The notes: a model not told the origin generated them from the letters alone. A stretch of 14,584 nt of DNA from JAGMDK01 sp023128695 (GCA_030628805.1 DAOVQG010000095.1:1-14584); one strand, 5' to 3'. Shown: positions 1-7,029, numbered from the stretch's first letter. Numbers and translations are program-made.

Positions 1-11
1 AAATCACTACG

Positions 12-26
12 CTAGTGCATTGTCAC
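12..26 (+). mobile_element. Probable left end of an IS630-type element
   Basis: The block CTAGTGC-3 nt-GTCAC lies 65 bp ahead of an IS630-type transposase start and begins at a TA dinucleotide, the target used by the IS630/Tc1/mariner group. The same block with the same spacing recurs at 6762-6776, over the trxA stop codon. I see no matching right end, so the element is incomplete. Confidence 0.35.
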
Positions 27-90
27 ATCTAGGAATTCGAGTTATCGTATCCTTTGTTTTTGACGTTTCGGAGAACAAGGAGGTTTCCCG

Positions 91-250
91 ATGCAGAAAG
101 AAGTATGTCGTTCGATTGAGTAATGAAGAGCGCGATACTTTAAGAGAGGTGGTCAACAAGCTCAAAGGGACAAGCCAGAAAGTTCGGCGTGCTCAGATCC
201 TACTCAAGGCTGATGCAAACGGACCAAGCTGGTCCGACGGTAGAATTGCT
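91..250 (+). pseudogene. IS630-type transposase, N-terminal fragment, frameshifted and truncated
   Basis: The residues KKYVVRLSNEERDTL and SQKVRRAQILLKADA are typical of the N-terminal helix-turn-helix region of planctomycete IS630-family transposases. An intact copy is about 340-400 aa with a C-terminal DDE catalytic domain, which is absent. A good ribosome site (AAGGAGG, 77-83) precedes ATG at 91, but that ATG is out of frame with the conserved protein: it reads ATG-C-AGA-AAG-AAG, so one extra C after the start codon looks like an inactivating insertion (intact form probably Met-Arg-Lys-Lys-Tyr). Homology ends near 250, just before a palindromic repeat at 254. The family call is from memory of the motif; no database was searched. 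Confidence 0.65.
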
Positions 251-253
251 GTC

Positions 254-345
254 TTGGGGGCTCTGCCCCCAAACCCCCGAGGTTTGTCGCTTTCGGGCCA
301 GAACAGGCTGGGGGAGCGGGAGCCGCCATGAAGGTAGGCTCCCGC
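254..345. repeat. Two hairpin repeats at the transposase breakpoint
   Basis: At 254-272, TTGGGGGC and GCCCCCAA form a perfect 8-bp stem with a TCT loop. At 316-324 and 337-345, GCGGGAGCC and GGCTCCCGC form a perfect 9-bp stem with a 12-nt loop. The first begins 3-4 nt after transposase homology ends, so repeat acquisition may have caused or followed the truncation. I see nothing further between 346 and 442. Confidence 0.6.
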
Positions 346-442
346 ACCTGTCCCGGCTTCGGTCCGAGCGCTCGGGTTGCTCCTCAGCAGAGCCCTATCC
401 TCTCGGCCGGTATGGTCCATTGTCCATTGAGAACCGACCAGG

Positions 443-803
443 TCAACCATCTTCAGCCTCCGACTTGTCCTGGACACCCCCCTCCAGCTCACGATCAAGT
501 CGCAGGCACTTCCGATCCAACCGCGCCTGAATGTCCTCATCGGTGCTCACGTCCAGAACGGCCGGGATCAAATGGGTGTCGGCGGTCCGTTTCCCACGCG
601 AGGGTGATCTTTCCGGGCGGAGCAGAGCCCGCCGAAGGTCCCATGAACGGGGAATAGACCTCGCGAACCACTCCGAGTACCGCCTCAGCCTCGAACGGCG
701 GGCAATTGCGGCCTTCCTGAATCGCGGTTTTGAATTGGGCATCGAGCGTCTTGCTCTCGAGCCGTTGAAGTTCATCCTTCTTGGGATTCCGAATCGCCCT
801 CGC
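443..803 (-). pseudogene. DUF1670-family remnant, frameshifted
   Basis: Two minus-strand frames read as pieces of one protein. From about 791 the first gives KKDELQRLESKTLDAQFKTA, then an IQEG and FEAEAVLGVVREVY stretch and a Pro-Pro-Gly-Lys-Ile segment. Near 585-605 the reading must change frame to continue as THLIPAVLDVSTDEDIQARL, ending at the stop at 443-445. I recall both parts, in this order, from DUF1670 proteins of planctomycetes, which are of unknown function and often multicopy. A stop codon (804-806) lies just ahead of the first piece and no start codon with a ribosome site is visible, so the gene is broken at the front, frameshifted in the middle and short at the end. The assignment is from memory of family motifs. 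Confidence 0.5.
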
Positions 804-1031
804 TCAACTCCTCTGTCCAGGCTTACCTGACAGCAGGGTCCGTGAGCGGTGGGACATATGTCAAGACTGTACAACCTGGGCCACCCCGCCGAACGTGTTA
901 CGCACACACGCCCCCGAGCTTTGCTATATCATGTCCGCCAACGAATCGGCCGACGGTCTGACGCGAGGACGCGAATCGTGACATCCGAATTAATCGGGAG
1001 CTTACCAGCGAAGATCGAGCATATCGAGAAT

Positions 1032-2570
1032 ATGGAACTGGAGTGGTACCTGAGCGCTGCCTGGCTCCTGCCGGCGGCGGCGTTCGTATTATTGGCGGTC
1101 GGTCGGCGACACCTCCCCATAGGAGTCTGTGAGGGGCTTTTCGTGACCGCCCTGAGCGGGCTCCTGATCAACAACTTCACTGCTCTGAGCGAATCGTCGG
1201 AATGGACCTTTTGGTTGGCGGCGAGCCTCGTGGCCCTGACCTTCTTCTGGTGGCTCGTGGTCGTCTGGATCGAACGCGAAGCGGAACCGCCGGCGACGAA
1301 TGGCACGGTCGAGCGGCAAGCCGTGCGGAGAGGTATCGCGCTCCACGCGGTGACCGGGGCGGGATTGTTGGGCACGGCGGCCGTCTGGCACGTGTGCGGT
1401 ACTGCCGCCGTCCCAACCCTCGGTTTGCTTCTGTTGCTGGGGCTGCTGCTTACCGTGGCGGCGGGGCTCTATTTCCGGCAGCACAGCGCACTGAGTCGCT
1501 CTGCCGTCATTGCGTTGCTGTTGGTCACGCTGCTTGGCCTGACAATTCGCTTGGAAACTCCGGCAGCGCGGCGACTGACAATATCGCTTTTCCTGCTGGC
1601 AGGCGCGGCGGCGACGTTGATAACGGTGCTCGCAGCGGTCCTCGCGGATTGGCGGCGGCGCGTGCGGATCTGGAAAACCGACCCGGACCGGTTGACCAAC
1701 CCCCTGCCGACACGTCGCCGACTGTACGGCCTGATCGCGGCGGCGTGCGTGCTCGTGGGCATCGGCGGCGTGCTGCTGGCCGACGCTTGGCCGACGCCAT
1801 TAGCCACTGTGCTGGCGGCCTACGCTTGTCTGACGGTCGGGCACTGTCGGCGATCGAACACGCTCGGGGAATTGGGGCTGGCTCTCGTGGGCGGGAGCAT
1901 CATCGCCGCGGCGCTGGCCTGGCTGCCTGCGTCGCCGGCGAACGGCCTGCTCGGCACGGCCCTGGCCGGGGTGTTCCTGCTCTGGCTGGCACGCTTTTGG
2001 CACCAGCAGCTCAATGACGGCCGGCCCTGGACGACGACCGGACGCTTGATTCCAGCCGCTCGACACCTCAGTTATGCGGCGGCCGGCGGCCAATGCGTCC
2101 TGGCGGCATTCTGGGCGCTGGCCCCGGTCGAGCCGCCCATGCACGGCGGGTGGCAGGCGATCGTCGCCGCCCTGCTCATGCTATTGCACTGGTCGCTGCT
2201 CGTGCGTGAGGCGAGGGTGCGGCGATCGAGCACCGCGGCATCGCTGGCGTGTTTCGTATTGCTCGCGGCACTCGTCCCGGTTTACGCAATCACGGCGGGC
2301 GGGCTGACATTTCTGACCCCGGGGTTGCTGGCGGCGGTCGCCGGCCTCGCGTTAGTCTTCCGCGTGGGCCGGGCCACGAAGGTGGACGAGACGACCTGGG
2401 TCTACAACGCCTACCTCGGCGGAGTCATCCCACTGGCGGCGGTGTACGAGATGACCTCGCGGGGCAATTGGATGGCTCATTGGCCGGCAGCGATCGCTGC
2501 TGGACTGTGCCTAGCTTTGGTCGTGGCGTTACGGTGGCGCATCACGCAACCCCGCGGGAAAGGGCCGTGA
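1032..2570 (+). CDS. Polytopic membrane protein of unknown function
   Basis: This is a 512-residue protein, very hydrophobic throughout, with about 16 potential membrane-spanning segments separated by short Arg-rich loops. Examples are the segments starting at residues 5, 50 and 70 and the last one just before the C-terminal TQPRGKGP tail. I see no catalytic motif, cofactor site or family signature. The open frame extends upstream to 849, but residues before Met 1032 are Arg-rich and non-hydrophobic, whereas from 1032 (MELEWYLSAAWLL) a membrane segment begins at once, so I chose this ATG; GTG 978 is an alternative. No strong ribosome site precedes any candidate, and I found nothing else in 807-1031. 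The next gene is 336 bp away behind a repeat and its own promoter, so this gene is probably monocistronic. It could be a transporter or a sensor-like membrane protein, but nothing seen decides. Confidence 0.75.
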   Translation: MELEWYLSAAWLLPAAAFVLLAVGRRHLPIGVCEGLFVTALSGLLINNFTALSESSEWTFWLAASLVALTFFWWLVVVWIEREAEPPATNGTVERQAVRRGIALHAVTGAGLLGTAAVWHVCGTAAVPTLGLLLLLGLLLTVAAGLYFRQHSALSRSAVIALLLVTLLGLTIRLETPAARRLTISLFLLAGAAATLITVLAAVLADWRRRVRIWKTDPDRLTNPLPTRRRLYGLIAAACVLVGIGGVLLADAWPTPLATVLAAYACLTVGHCRRSNTLGELGLALVGGSIIAAALAWLPASPANGLLGTALAGVFLLWLARFWHQQLNDGRPWTTTGRLIPAARHLSYAAAGGQCVLAAFWALAPVEPPMHGGWQAIVAALLMLLHWSLLVREARVRRSSTAASLACFVLLAALVPVYAITAGGLTFLTPGLLAAVAGLALVFRVGRATKVDETTWVYNAYLGGVIPLAAVYEMTSRGNWMAHWPAAIAAGLCLALVVALRWRITQPRGKGP

Positions 2571-2600
2571 CTAATTTCTTTCTACGGCGGGGGCCCAGCA

Positions 2601-2724
2601 GTCCGCCGCAAAAGTCGGCTTCGGCCGAAAATGTAGCGTCCGGGCTCTGTCCCGGACGTAGAATACGGAGAAAACCTCTCCCGCCACGACGTCCGGGACA
2701 GAGCCCGGACGCTACACGACTTCT
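2601..2724. repeat. Composite inverted-repeat element, copy 1
   Basis: The element opens with GTCCGCCGCAAAAGTCG (2601-2617), identical to the terminal repeat of the element at 13472-13640. Inside, 28-bp arms at 2632-2659 and 2689-2716 are perfect inverted copies; each arm is itself a hairpin (GTCCGGG-6 nt-CCCGGAC). The expected right terminal repeat has decayed after CGACTT. The element takes up much of the gap 2571-2906; the remainder holds the promoter at 2775-2802. Confidence 0.85.
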
Positions 2725-2774
2725 CACGTACGAGAATCCTCTTCACACCTCTCTCAACAGGCCTCTCTTCCCGC

Positions 2775-2802
2775 TTGTTCGCGGCGGCGGGTTTCCTATA
2801 AT
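2775..2802 (+). promoter_or_regulatory. Sigma70-type promoter for the gene at 2907
   Basis: TTGTTC (2775-2780), a 16-nt spacer and a perfect TATAAT (2797-2802) predict transcription from about 2809 and a leader of about 98 nt. It lies downstream of the repeat element, so the membrane-protein gene appears to have its own promoter. Confidence 0.5.
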
Positions 2803-2906
2803 GCGGACGGATGTGTTTATATGCTCGTTGGTCCGCCCGGCCTCACTCGCAACGGTCGAGCGGAGCAGCACGGTAAACGGTCGCTAAAAAGCGAGTGGAG
2901 ACAGAC

Positions 2907-4826
2907 ATGGCGGACAATGGGGCCGAGCTTCGCAAGATCGACTGGTCGCAGGCGTTTCCCTTCGTGCGGTTGTTCCAAACGCTATGGCTGGCGCTGGATT
3001 TCAAACGGATGATCCTGGCGCTGACGTGCGTGATCCTCACGTGCCTCGGGGGGTGCTTTCTGGACGCCGTCTGGGGCCAACGCGGCAACGTGGCGATCAT
3101 CGCGGACGACAATAGCTCACAGACCGAAATCGATGCCTTCGCTACGTTGAGCCCCAAACAGTACTTCAAATGGTGTCGCCGGGCGCATGTCGCGCGACAG
3201 CAATTGGCGGTTCAGACTCTAATCCACGAGGGGGTCGCGGAGAACGAGAAAGACGCCTTGACGAAACTGGCGTCGTCCTCGCTGCGAGTATTACTGATCG
3301 ATGATGAGCAGAGGAAGGCCATGGAGGAGGCCCGCAATCTGATCAGCGAGCGGCTCGCCGCGGGGTTGGAGGCTATCGATAATAACCAAGAACTGTCCGA
3401 GGGGGGGAAAGAAAAGCAACGCACGCACGTGACCCTGCTCGCGGACCTGTTGCGGAGGCCGCTTACCGAAGATCGACACCATGCGCTCCCCTTCAGGTCC
3501 GACATAGCGGATGTAATCAGGAAATTCCTTCAATACGATCCGGATTATCCAACCCCACAGCGATCCGACGCGCAAAGCGCCCTGATGGCAACCGTCACCC
3601 GGCAAATGCAGCTTTTCCGCTATGAGCGGCTCAATCCCCGCGGGCCGATCGGCGGCCCCCGCGGGCCGTTCTGGAGCCTGCTGCAATATGAGTCGCATTG
3701 CTTCGCGGCGGCGATCCAGGGCGTGTGTGCCGGACGTCTGGGCTTTTCGGGCAGCGCCTTCGACGCCGAGCCCGCCATGGCCGGCAGCATCTGCTCGGCC
3801 TGCCACGGCGTCATCTGGCTCGTCACGCGGCATGGGGTATACGCCTTGCTGCTCGGCGTCTGGATGCTGTTGGTTTTCAGCTTCTTCGGTGGGGCGCTAT
3901 GCCGCGGCGCCGCCGTGCAGTCGGCGCGGGGCGAGAGCGTCGGCTGGGGGGCTTTGCTCCGGTTCGCGAAAGAGAAATACGGCGGCTTCCTGATCGCTCC
4001 GCTCCTGCCGGTCATTGTTTTCATCGTGATTGGCGTGTTCCTGCTGATAGGGGGGCTGGTCGGTGCGATCCCGTATGTCGGCGAGATTCTGGCCGGGATA
4101 TTCTGTTTCCTGGCACTGCTGGGCGGCATCGCGATGGCGGTCATCCTCCTGGCGACCGTGCTCGGCTTCCACCTGATGTGGCCGACCATCGCGGTCGAGG
4201 GTTCGGACGGCGGCGACGGCCTCTCGCGGGCGTTCAGCTACCTGGGGACCCGCTTCTGGCACGTCGGGTTCTACTCGCTGGTGCTACTGGTCTTTGGGGC
4301 GCTGTCGTTTGTGCTGGTGCGGTTGGTGACAATGTTCACGCTCAAGCTGACGCACACCTGCACCAAGCTCACCATGAACTGGGACGGAAACTCCACCCTC
4401 GACAGCGTCGGTAAGCTCGATGGTATCTGGCGTATGCCGGCCTGGTCGGATATTTCGATTCTGCCGTCGACCGGCGACGTGCCGTTCTGGGGCACATTCC
4501 ACACCGCCCCGCTGGACGGCGCCGAAACGATCGCTTTGGTCTTCATCTGGTGCTGGGTACACTTGGTGGTGGCTTTGGTCGGGGCCTTCGTCGTCAGCTT
4601 CTTCTTCTGCGGCAGCACGCAGATGTACTTCCTGCTGCGGCGGGACGTGGACGCGACCGACTGGGAAGAGGTGTACTACGAGGAGGAGCCGGACAAGGAG
4701 TTGCTGCCGACGATAGAGCCGGCGTCTTCGGCCCCCGCGGCTCCCGCGACGCCACCGGAATCGGAAACGCCCCCGGACGAGACACCGCGTACCGAGCAGC
4801 CGCCTGAGGAACCGCCGCAAGAATAG
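2907..4826 (+). CDS. Conserved planctomycetal membrane protein with acidic Pro-rich tail
   Basis: The protein has 639 residues. It has one N-terminal membrane helix (about 32-52), a polar, partly helical region of about 240 residues, then about five further hydrophobic stretches (roughly 300-330, 362-384, 389-420, 453-476, 542-568), and a charged tail rich in Pro, Glu and Thr. The segment TIAVEGSDGGDGLSRAFSYL and the ending LLRRDVDATDWEEVYYEEE match a pattern I recall in large hypothetical membrane proteins found across planctomycetes; no function is known to me. A CSACH (CXXCH) motif at about residues 296-300 lies just before the second helix. GGAG (2897-2900) sits 6 nt before ATG 2907, which favours it over the in-frame GTG at 2895. 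The protein may have its middle domain outside the cytoplasmic membrane, but topology is inferred only from hydrophobicity. Confidence 0.8.
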   Translation: MADNGAELRKIDWSQAFPFVRLFQTLWLALDFKRMILALTCVILTCLGGCFLDAVWGQRGNVAIIADDNSSQTEIDAFATLSPKQYFKWCRRAHVARQQLAVQTLIHEGVAENEKDALTKLASSSLRVLLIDDEQRKAMEEARNLISERLAAGLEAIDNNQELSEGGKEKQRTHVTLLADLLRRPLTEDRHHALPFRSDIADVIRKFLQYDPDYPTPQRSDAQSALMATVTRQMQLFRYERLNPRGPIGGPRGPFWSLLQYESHCFAAAIQGVCAGRLGFSGSAFDAEPAMAGSICSACHGVIWLVTRHGVYALLLGVWMLLVFSFFGGALCRGAAVQSARGESVGWGALLRFAKEKYGGFLIAPLLPVIVFIVIGVFLLIGGLVGAIPYVGEILAGIFCFLALLGGIAMAVILLATVLGFHLMWPTIAVEGSDGGDGLSRAFSYLGTRFWHVGFYSLVLLVFGALSFVLVRLVTMFTLKLTHTCTKLTMNWDGNSTLDSVGKLDGIWRMPAWSDISILPSTGDVPFWGTFHTAPLDGAETIALVFIWCWVHLVVALVGAFVVSFFFCGSTQMYFLLRRDVDATDWEEVYYEEEPDKELLPTIEPASSAPAAPATPPESETPPDETPRTEQPPEEPPQE

Positions 4827-4861
4827 TGGCGGGGGAGCGCGCTATGAGGGCGAGCGAAGCT

Positions 4862-5013
4862 CCTGCCGAAAGGGAGGGCGAGGCTCCTGCCGAGCCAGGA
4901 GCGCCTGCCGAAAGGGAGGGCGAGGCTCCTGCCGAGCCAGGAACGCCGCGGCTCAGCAGGAGCTTCGCCCTCCCCTCTTACGGAGCGCGGCTCAGCAGGA
5001 GCTTCGCCCTCCC
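4862..5013. repeat. Tandem and inverted GAGGGCGA-type repeat cluster
   Basis: A 42-bp unit occurs twice in tandem (4862-4903, 4904-4945), nearly identical. Two inverted half units of 27 bp, each starting GCGGCTCAGCAGG and ending CGCCCTCCC, follow at 4948-4974 and 4987-5013. The same units occur at 14256-14431. An open frame across the cluster (4826-5191) has repetitive composition and is not a gene. With the next two repeats this fills the 436-bp gap 4827-5262. Confidence 0.85.
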
Positions 5014-5023
5014 CCCTATCACT

Positions 5024-5136
5024 GCTGGGACGAGATTCCTATCTCGTCCCCGCGCGGGCAAGAATCCATTCCTGCACGCGGCGGGAAAGGAATCCCGCAA
5101 CGATGGATGGGTGCGAGAAAGGATTCTCGCACCAGC
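5024..5136. repeat. Paired-hairpin element (GCTGG...CCAGC), divergent copy
   Basis: Left hairpin GGGACGAGA/TCTCGTCCC (5027-5035, 5042-5050) and right hairpin GGTGCGAGA/TCTCGCACC (5110-5118, 5125-5133) frame a related interior. It matches the element at 10275-10389 in layout. In the left hairpin two stem positions differ from the usual GGTGCGAGA, and both partner bases have changed to keep pairing. Confidence 0.8.
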
Positions 5137-5143
5137 GAAAAGA

Positions 5144-5170
5144 AACACTGCTCAAGAGCAGTGGCACACC
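5144..5170. repeat. 27-bp dispersed repeat with 18-bp palindrome, copy 1
   Basis: The palindrome CACTGCTCAAGAGCAGTG followed by GCACACC is repeated identically at 6881-6907. The 8-bp stem has a 2-nt centre. Both copies lie in intergenic DNA flanking the phosphatidyltransferase-trxA pair. Confidence 0.85.
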
Positions 5171-5173
5171 AGA

Positions 5174-5255
5174 CCGTCAATTGACGGCTGACAGAGCACC
5201 AGCTTGACCATGACTTGTACACCGGGTTCCCAACAACTCAATAAAAGGCTATAGA
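5174..5255 (+). promoter_or_regulatory. Upstream region of the phosphatidyltransferase gene: palindrome and possible -10
   Basis: CCGTCAATTGACGG (5174-5187) is a perfect 14-bp palindrome of unknown role. TATAGA (5250-5255) could be a -10 box, but there is no good -35 17 nt upstream. If used, transcription would start at or within a base of ATG 5263, giving a leaderless message; this fits the lack of a well-placed ribosome site. Speculative. Confidence 0.25.
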
Positions 5256-5262
5256 ACAGGGG

Positions 5263-6216
5263 ATGCAGCCGACCGTGCCCCAACACATGCCGGAGGAGAG
5301 CGACACTTCGGCGGAAAACCCGCCAGAGACCAAGGACTTCCGGGCCTGGCGGGACTCCGGCGAGGCGGCCGGCGCCAGCAAGTCCATCGGCTCGGCGATC
5401 GCCGCGGCCCGGGATGGGGTGGCCCAAGTGTTGGTACGTCTCGGTGCCACGCCGAACCGGATCACGGTGGTCGGGTTTCTGTTCACTTGCGTCGCGGGTT
5501 ACTGTCTGGCGCGGGGGGCCTCGCAGCAGGTGCCCTACTTCGTCGTTCACGAGGGCCCGGTGGGGTGGTGGCCGGTGCTGGCGGCGGTCTTTCTGCTGCT
5601 GGCCGGGGCGTGTGACATGCTCGACGGGGCGGTGGCGCGGCTGGCCCACCTATCGTCACGCTCCGGGGCGCTGCTCGATTCATCGGTCGACCGCTTCAGC
5701 GACATGGCGCTCTGCATCGGCTGCTTCCTACACTTCGCCTTGCTCGACCAGCCGAGTATCACGTATCAGCTTCTGGCAGTGTTTGCCTTGTGCAACGCCG
5801 TTTTGATCAGCTATCTCAAGGCCCGCGCCGAGAACGTGATCGCGGACTGTTCCGTCGGCTACTGGCTGCGCGGCGAGCGCTTCGCCGCGGTCCTCATCGG
5901 CTGCCTCAGCGGGCATGTGCCGGCGGTGCTGTGGCAACTGGCGATATCTTGTGCGTTTACGGTGTGGCGACGATTGAGCTACGCCTTCCTGGCGATCCGG
6001 GCCGCCGACGCCGACCGGCCGCCGCCGACGCGGGGACCTTGGCCGGGGTGGCTCGGCCGCTTTCAGCTCTGGCGTCACCCGCGCGGCTCGGTGGCGTACG
6101 ACCTCGTCACCGGGACGCATATCGCGTACATCGTGGCGGCCCCATGTCTGTGGCCGGTGCTGTTGGCAGTGGAGGAGCACGCCGACCCGCTCCGACGGTG
6201 GCTGTTGGACTCGTAG
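5263..6216 (+). CDS. CDP-alcohol phosphatidyltransferase family protein
   Basis: Enzymes of this family move a phosphoalcohol head group from a CDP-linked donor to an acceptor alcohol, with release of CMP, in the cytoplasmic membrane during phospholipid synthesis. The full signature D-x2-DG-x2-AR-x8-G-x3-D-x3-D is present: D118, D121, G122, A125, R126, G135, D139 and D143, and the upstream TPNRIT segment (63-68) is the usual start of the domain. About six hydrophobic helices follow. The 317-residue protein is longer than usual (about 180-220), with a polar N-terminal extension of about 55 residues and a C-terminal extension of about 60. The substrate (glycerol-P, inositol-P, serine or other) cannot be read from the sequence, so I give no symbol. 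ATG 5263 is the start used; ATG 5287 is an alternative, and neither has a strong ribosome site. Confidence 0.88.
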   Translation: MQPTVPQHMPEESDTSAENPPETKDFRAWRDSGEAAGASKSIGSAIAAARDGVAQVLVRLGATPNRITVVGFLFTCVAGYCLARGASQQVPYFVVHEGPVGWWPVLAAVFLLLAGACDMLDGAVARLAHLSSRSGALLDSSVDRFSDMALCIGCFLHFALLDQPSITYQLLAVFALCNAVLISYLKARAENVIADCSVGYWLRGERFAAVLIGCLSGHVPAVLWQLAISCAFTVWRRLSYAFLAIRAADADRPPPTRGPWPGWLGRFQLWRHPRGSVAYDLVTGTHIAYIVAAPCLWPVLLAVEEHADPLRRWLLDS

Positions 6217-6230
6217 GAATTGAGTCGGTG

Positions 6231-6284
6231 GAGCGGGCGTCCCTGCCCGCTCAAACATCCAATTGGCGGGCGGGGACGCCCGCC
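6231..6284. repeat. Nested hairpin repeat upstream of trxA
   Basis: GAGCGGGC/GCCCGCTC (6231-6238, 6245-6252) and GGCGGGC/GCCCGCC (6265-6271, 6278-6284) are perfect hairpins, and the outer arms pair with each other as well, so two alternative folds are possible. It starts 15 nt after the phosphatidyltransferase stop and could also slow or end transcription, though it has no T-run. Confidence 0.75.
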
Positions 6285-6337
6285 ACCACCCACATCTTTG
6301 ACACCCGCTCGATCTCAACCGAGAGCCGCCGTCCGCG

Positions 6338-6365
6338 TTGACATTCAGCGGGGCGGGACTAGAAT
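6338..6365 (+). promoter_or_regulatory. Sigma70-type promoter for trxA
   Basis: A perfect -35 TTGACA (6338-6343), a 16-nt spacer and TAGAAT (6360-6365) give the strongest promoter match in the window. Transcription is expected from about 6372, giving a leader of about 50 nt before ATG 6424. trxA is therefore probably transcribed independently of the gene before it. Confidence 0.65.
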
Positions 6366-6423
6366 CGAGCCGAAACTGATAAGCGCTTCCCAGGCTTTGA
6401 ATCCATCTGAAACGGAGTCCACG

Positions 6424-6765
6424 ATGGCCGGCAAACACACCCAGACGTTTGATGAGAGTAATTTCGACGCCGAGGTCCTCCAAGCCGATATCCCGGTACT
6501 GGTGGATTTCTGGGCCCCATGGTGTGGGCCGTGTCACATGGTGGGACCGGCCCTTGACGAGTTGGCCGCGGAGTACCAGGGCAAGATCAAGGTCGGCAAG
6601 GTGAACGTGGACGAGGCCGCGGCCCTGGCCGGCAAGTACGGCATCCAGAGCATTCCCATGGTGTTCCTGTTTGAAAACGGACGGCCAGTTGAGCAGATGC
6701 TCGGCGCCAAGCACAAGCGCGATTACAAGGCGGCGGTCGACGCCCGGCTCGGCGGCGAAGGCTAG
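6424..6765 (+). CDS. trxA: Thioredoxin
   Basis: This small cytoplasmic disulfide reductase passes electrons from thioredoxin reductase to oxidised protein thiols. The 113-residue length is normal. The active site WCGPC is at residues 33-37 (Cys34, Cys37), preceded by the usual VDFWAP strand. The buried Asp is in VLVDFW (D28), the cis-proline is P78 in GIQSIPMV, and the FENG turn follows. GGAG (6414-6417) lies 6 nt before ATG 6424, which fixes the start; upstream in-frame codons are repeat-derived. It has its own promoter and converges on korB across repeats. The stop codon TAG lies inside a CTAGTGC block that resembles the IS630-type end at 12-26. No thioredoxin reductase gene is in the window. 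Confidence 0.97.
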   Translation: MAGKHTQTFDESNFDAEVLQADIPVLVDFWAPWCGPCHMVGPALDELAAEYQGKIKVGKVNVDEAAALAGKYGIQSIPMVFLFENGRPVEQMLGAKHKRDYKAAVDARLGGEG

Positions 6766-6776
6766 TGCTCCGTCAC
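6762..6776 (+). mobile_element. IS630-end-like block over the trxA stop codon
   Basis: CTAGTGC-3 nt-GTCAC matches 12-26 in both sequence and spacing, and its TA falls in the trxA TAG stop. It could be the scar of a TA-targeting element or a chance match of 12 positions. No partner end was found before korB. Confidence 0.25.
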
Positions 6777-6785
6777 GCATCGCTT

Positions 6786-6858
6786 GATGGGTGGCACGGC
6801 TGTGTCAGCCGTGTACAAGTTGCGGGTATTCACGGCCGACACGGCCGTGCCACCCATC
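6786..6858. repeat. 28-bp inverted repeat (GGGTGGCACGGC type)
   Basis: Arms at 6786-6813 and 6831-6858 pair at 26 of 28 positions around a 17-nt loop. It lies in the convergent gap between trxA and korB and could form a long hairpin in either transcript. Confidence 0.85.
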
Positions 6859-6880
6859 GTGTGCACCGAGATCGTTACGC

Positions 6881-6907
6881 AACACTGCTCAAGAGCAGTG
6901 GCACACC
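6881..6907. repeat. 27-bp dispersed repeat with 18-bp palindrome, copy 2
   Basis: This is identical over 27 bp to 5144-5170, including the CACTGCTC/GAGCAGTG stem. It is in the trxA-korB gap. Confidence 0.85.
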
Positions 6908-6932
6908 CCGTTCGCAATTCCGAACGATCTTG

Positions 6933-7021
6933 TCTTTCGGAGCACCGCGCGGGCTTCAGGCCCGCGGCTCTTCAGTTTCTTTCGGGGCACCGCGCGGGCT
7001 TCAGGCCCGCGGCTCTTCAGT
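6933..7021. repeat. Tandem pair of 44-bp hairpin repeats
   Basis: The two units 6933-6976 and 6978-7021 differ at one base. Each contains the hairpin CGCGGGC-TTCAG-GCCCGCG (7-bp stem). The second ends 9 nt after the korB stop codon, so the pair could act as a bidirectional transcription barrier for the convergent trxA and korB, although there is no T-run. Confidence 0.8.
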
Positions 7022-7029
7022 AGGGGGTG

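Noticed and set aside
1202..2017. 271-residue Arg/Gly-rich frame within the first membrane protein gene
   Set aside because: The overlapping frame encodes regular hydrophobic helices; this one is a GC-rich shadow with no start context.
4826..5191. 121-residue open frame rich in APAEREGEAPAEP
   Set aside because: It is a translation of the 42-bp repeat cluster and has no ribosome site; repeat units explain all of it.
5728..6780. 350-residue minus-strand frame across the phosphatidyltransferase and trxA
   Set aside because: It runs through two recognised genes and the repeat between them; no family features.
6933..7021. Rho-independent terminator for korB or trxA
   Set aside because: The hairpins are strong but no run of T follows in either direction, so I list them only as repeats that might block transcription.
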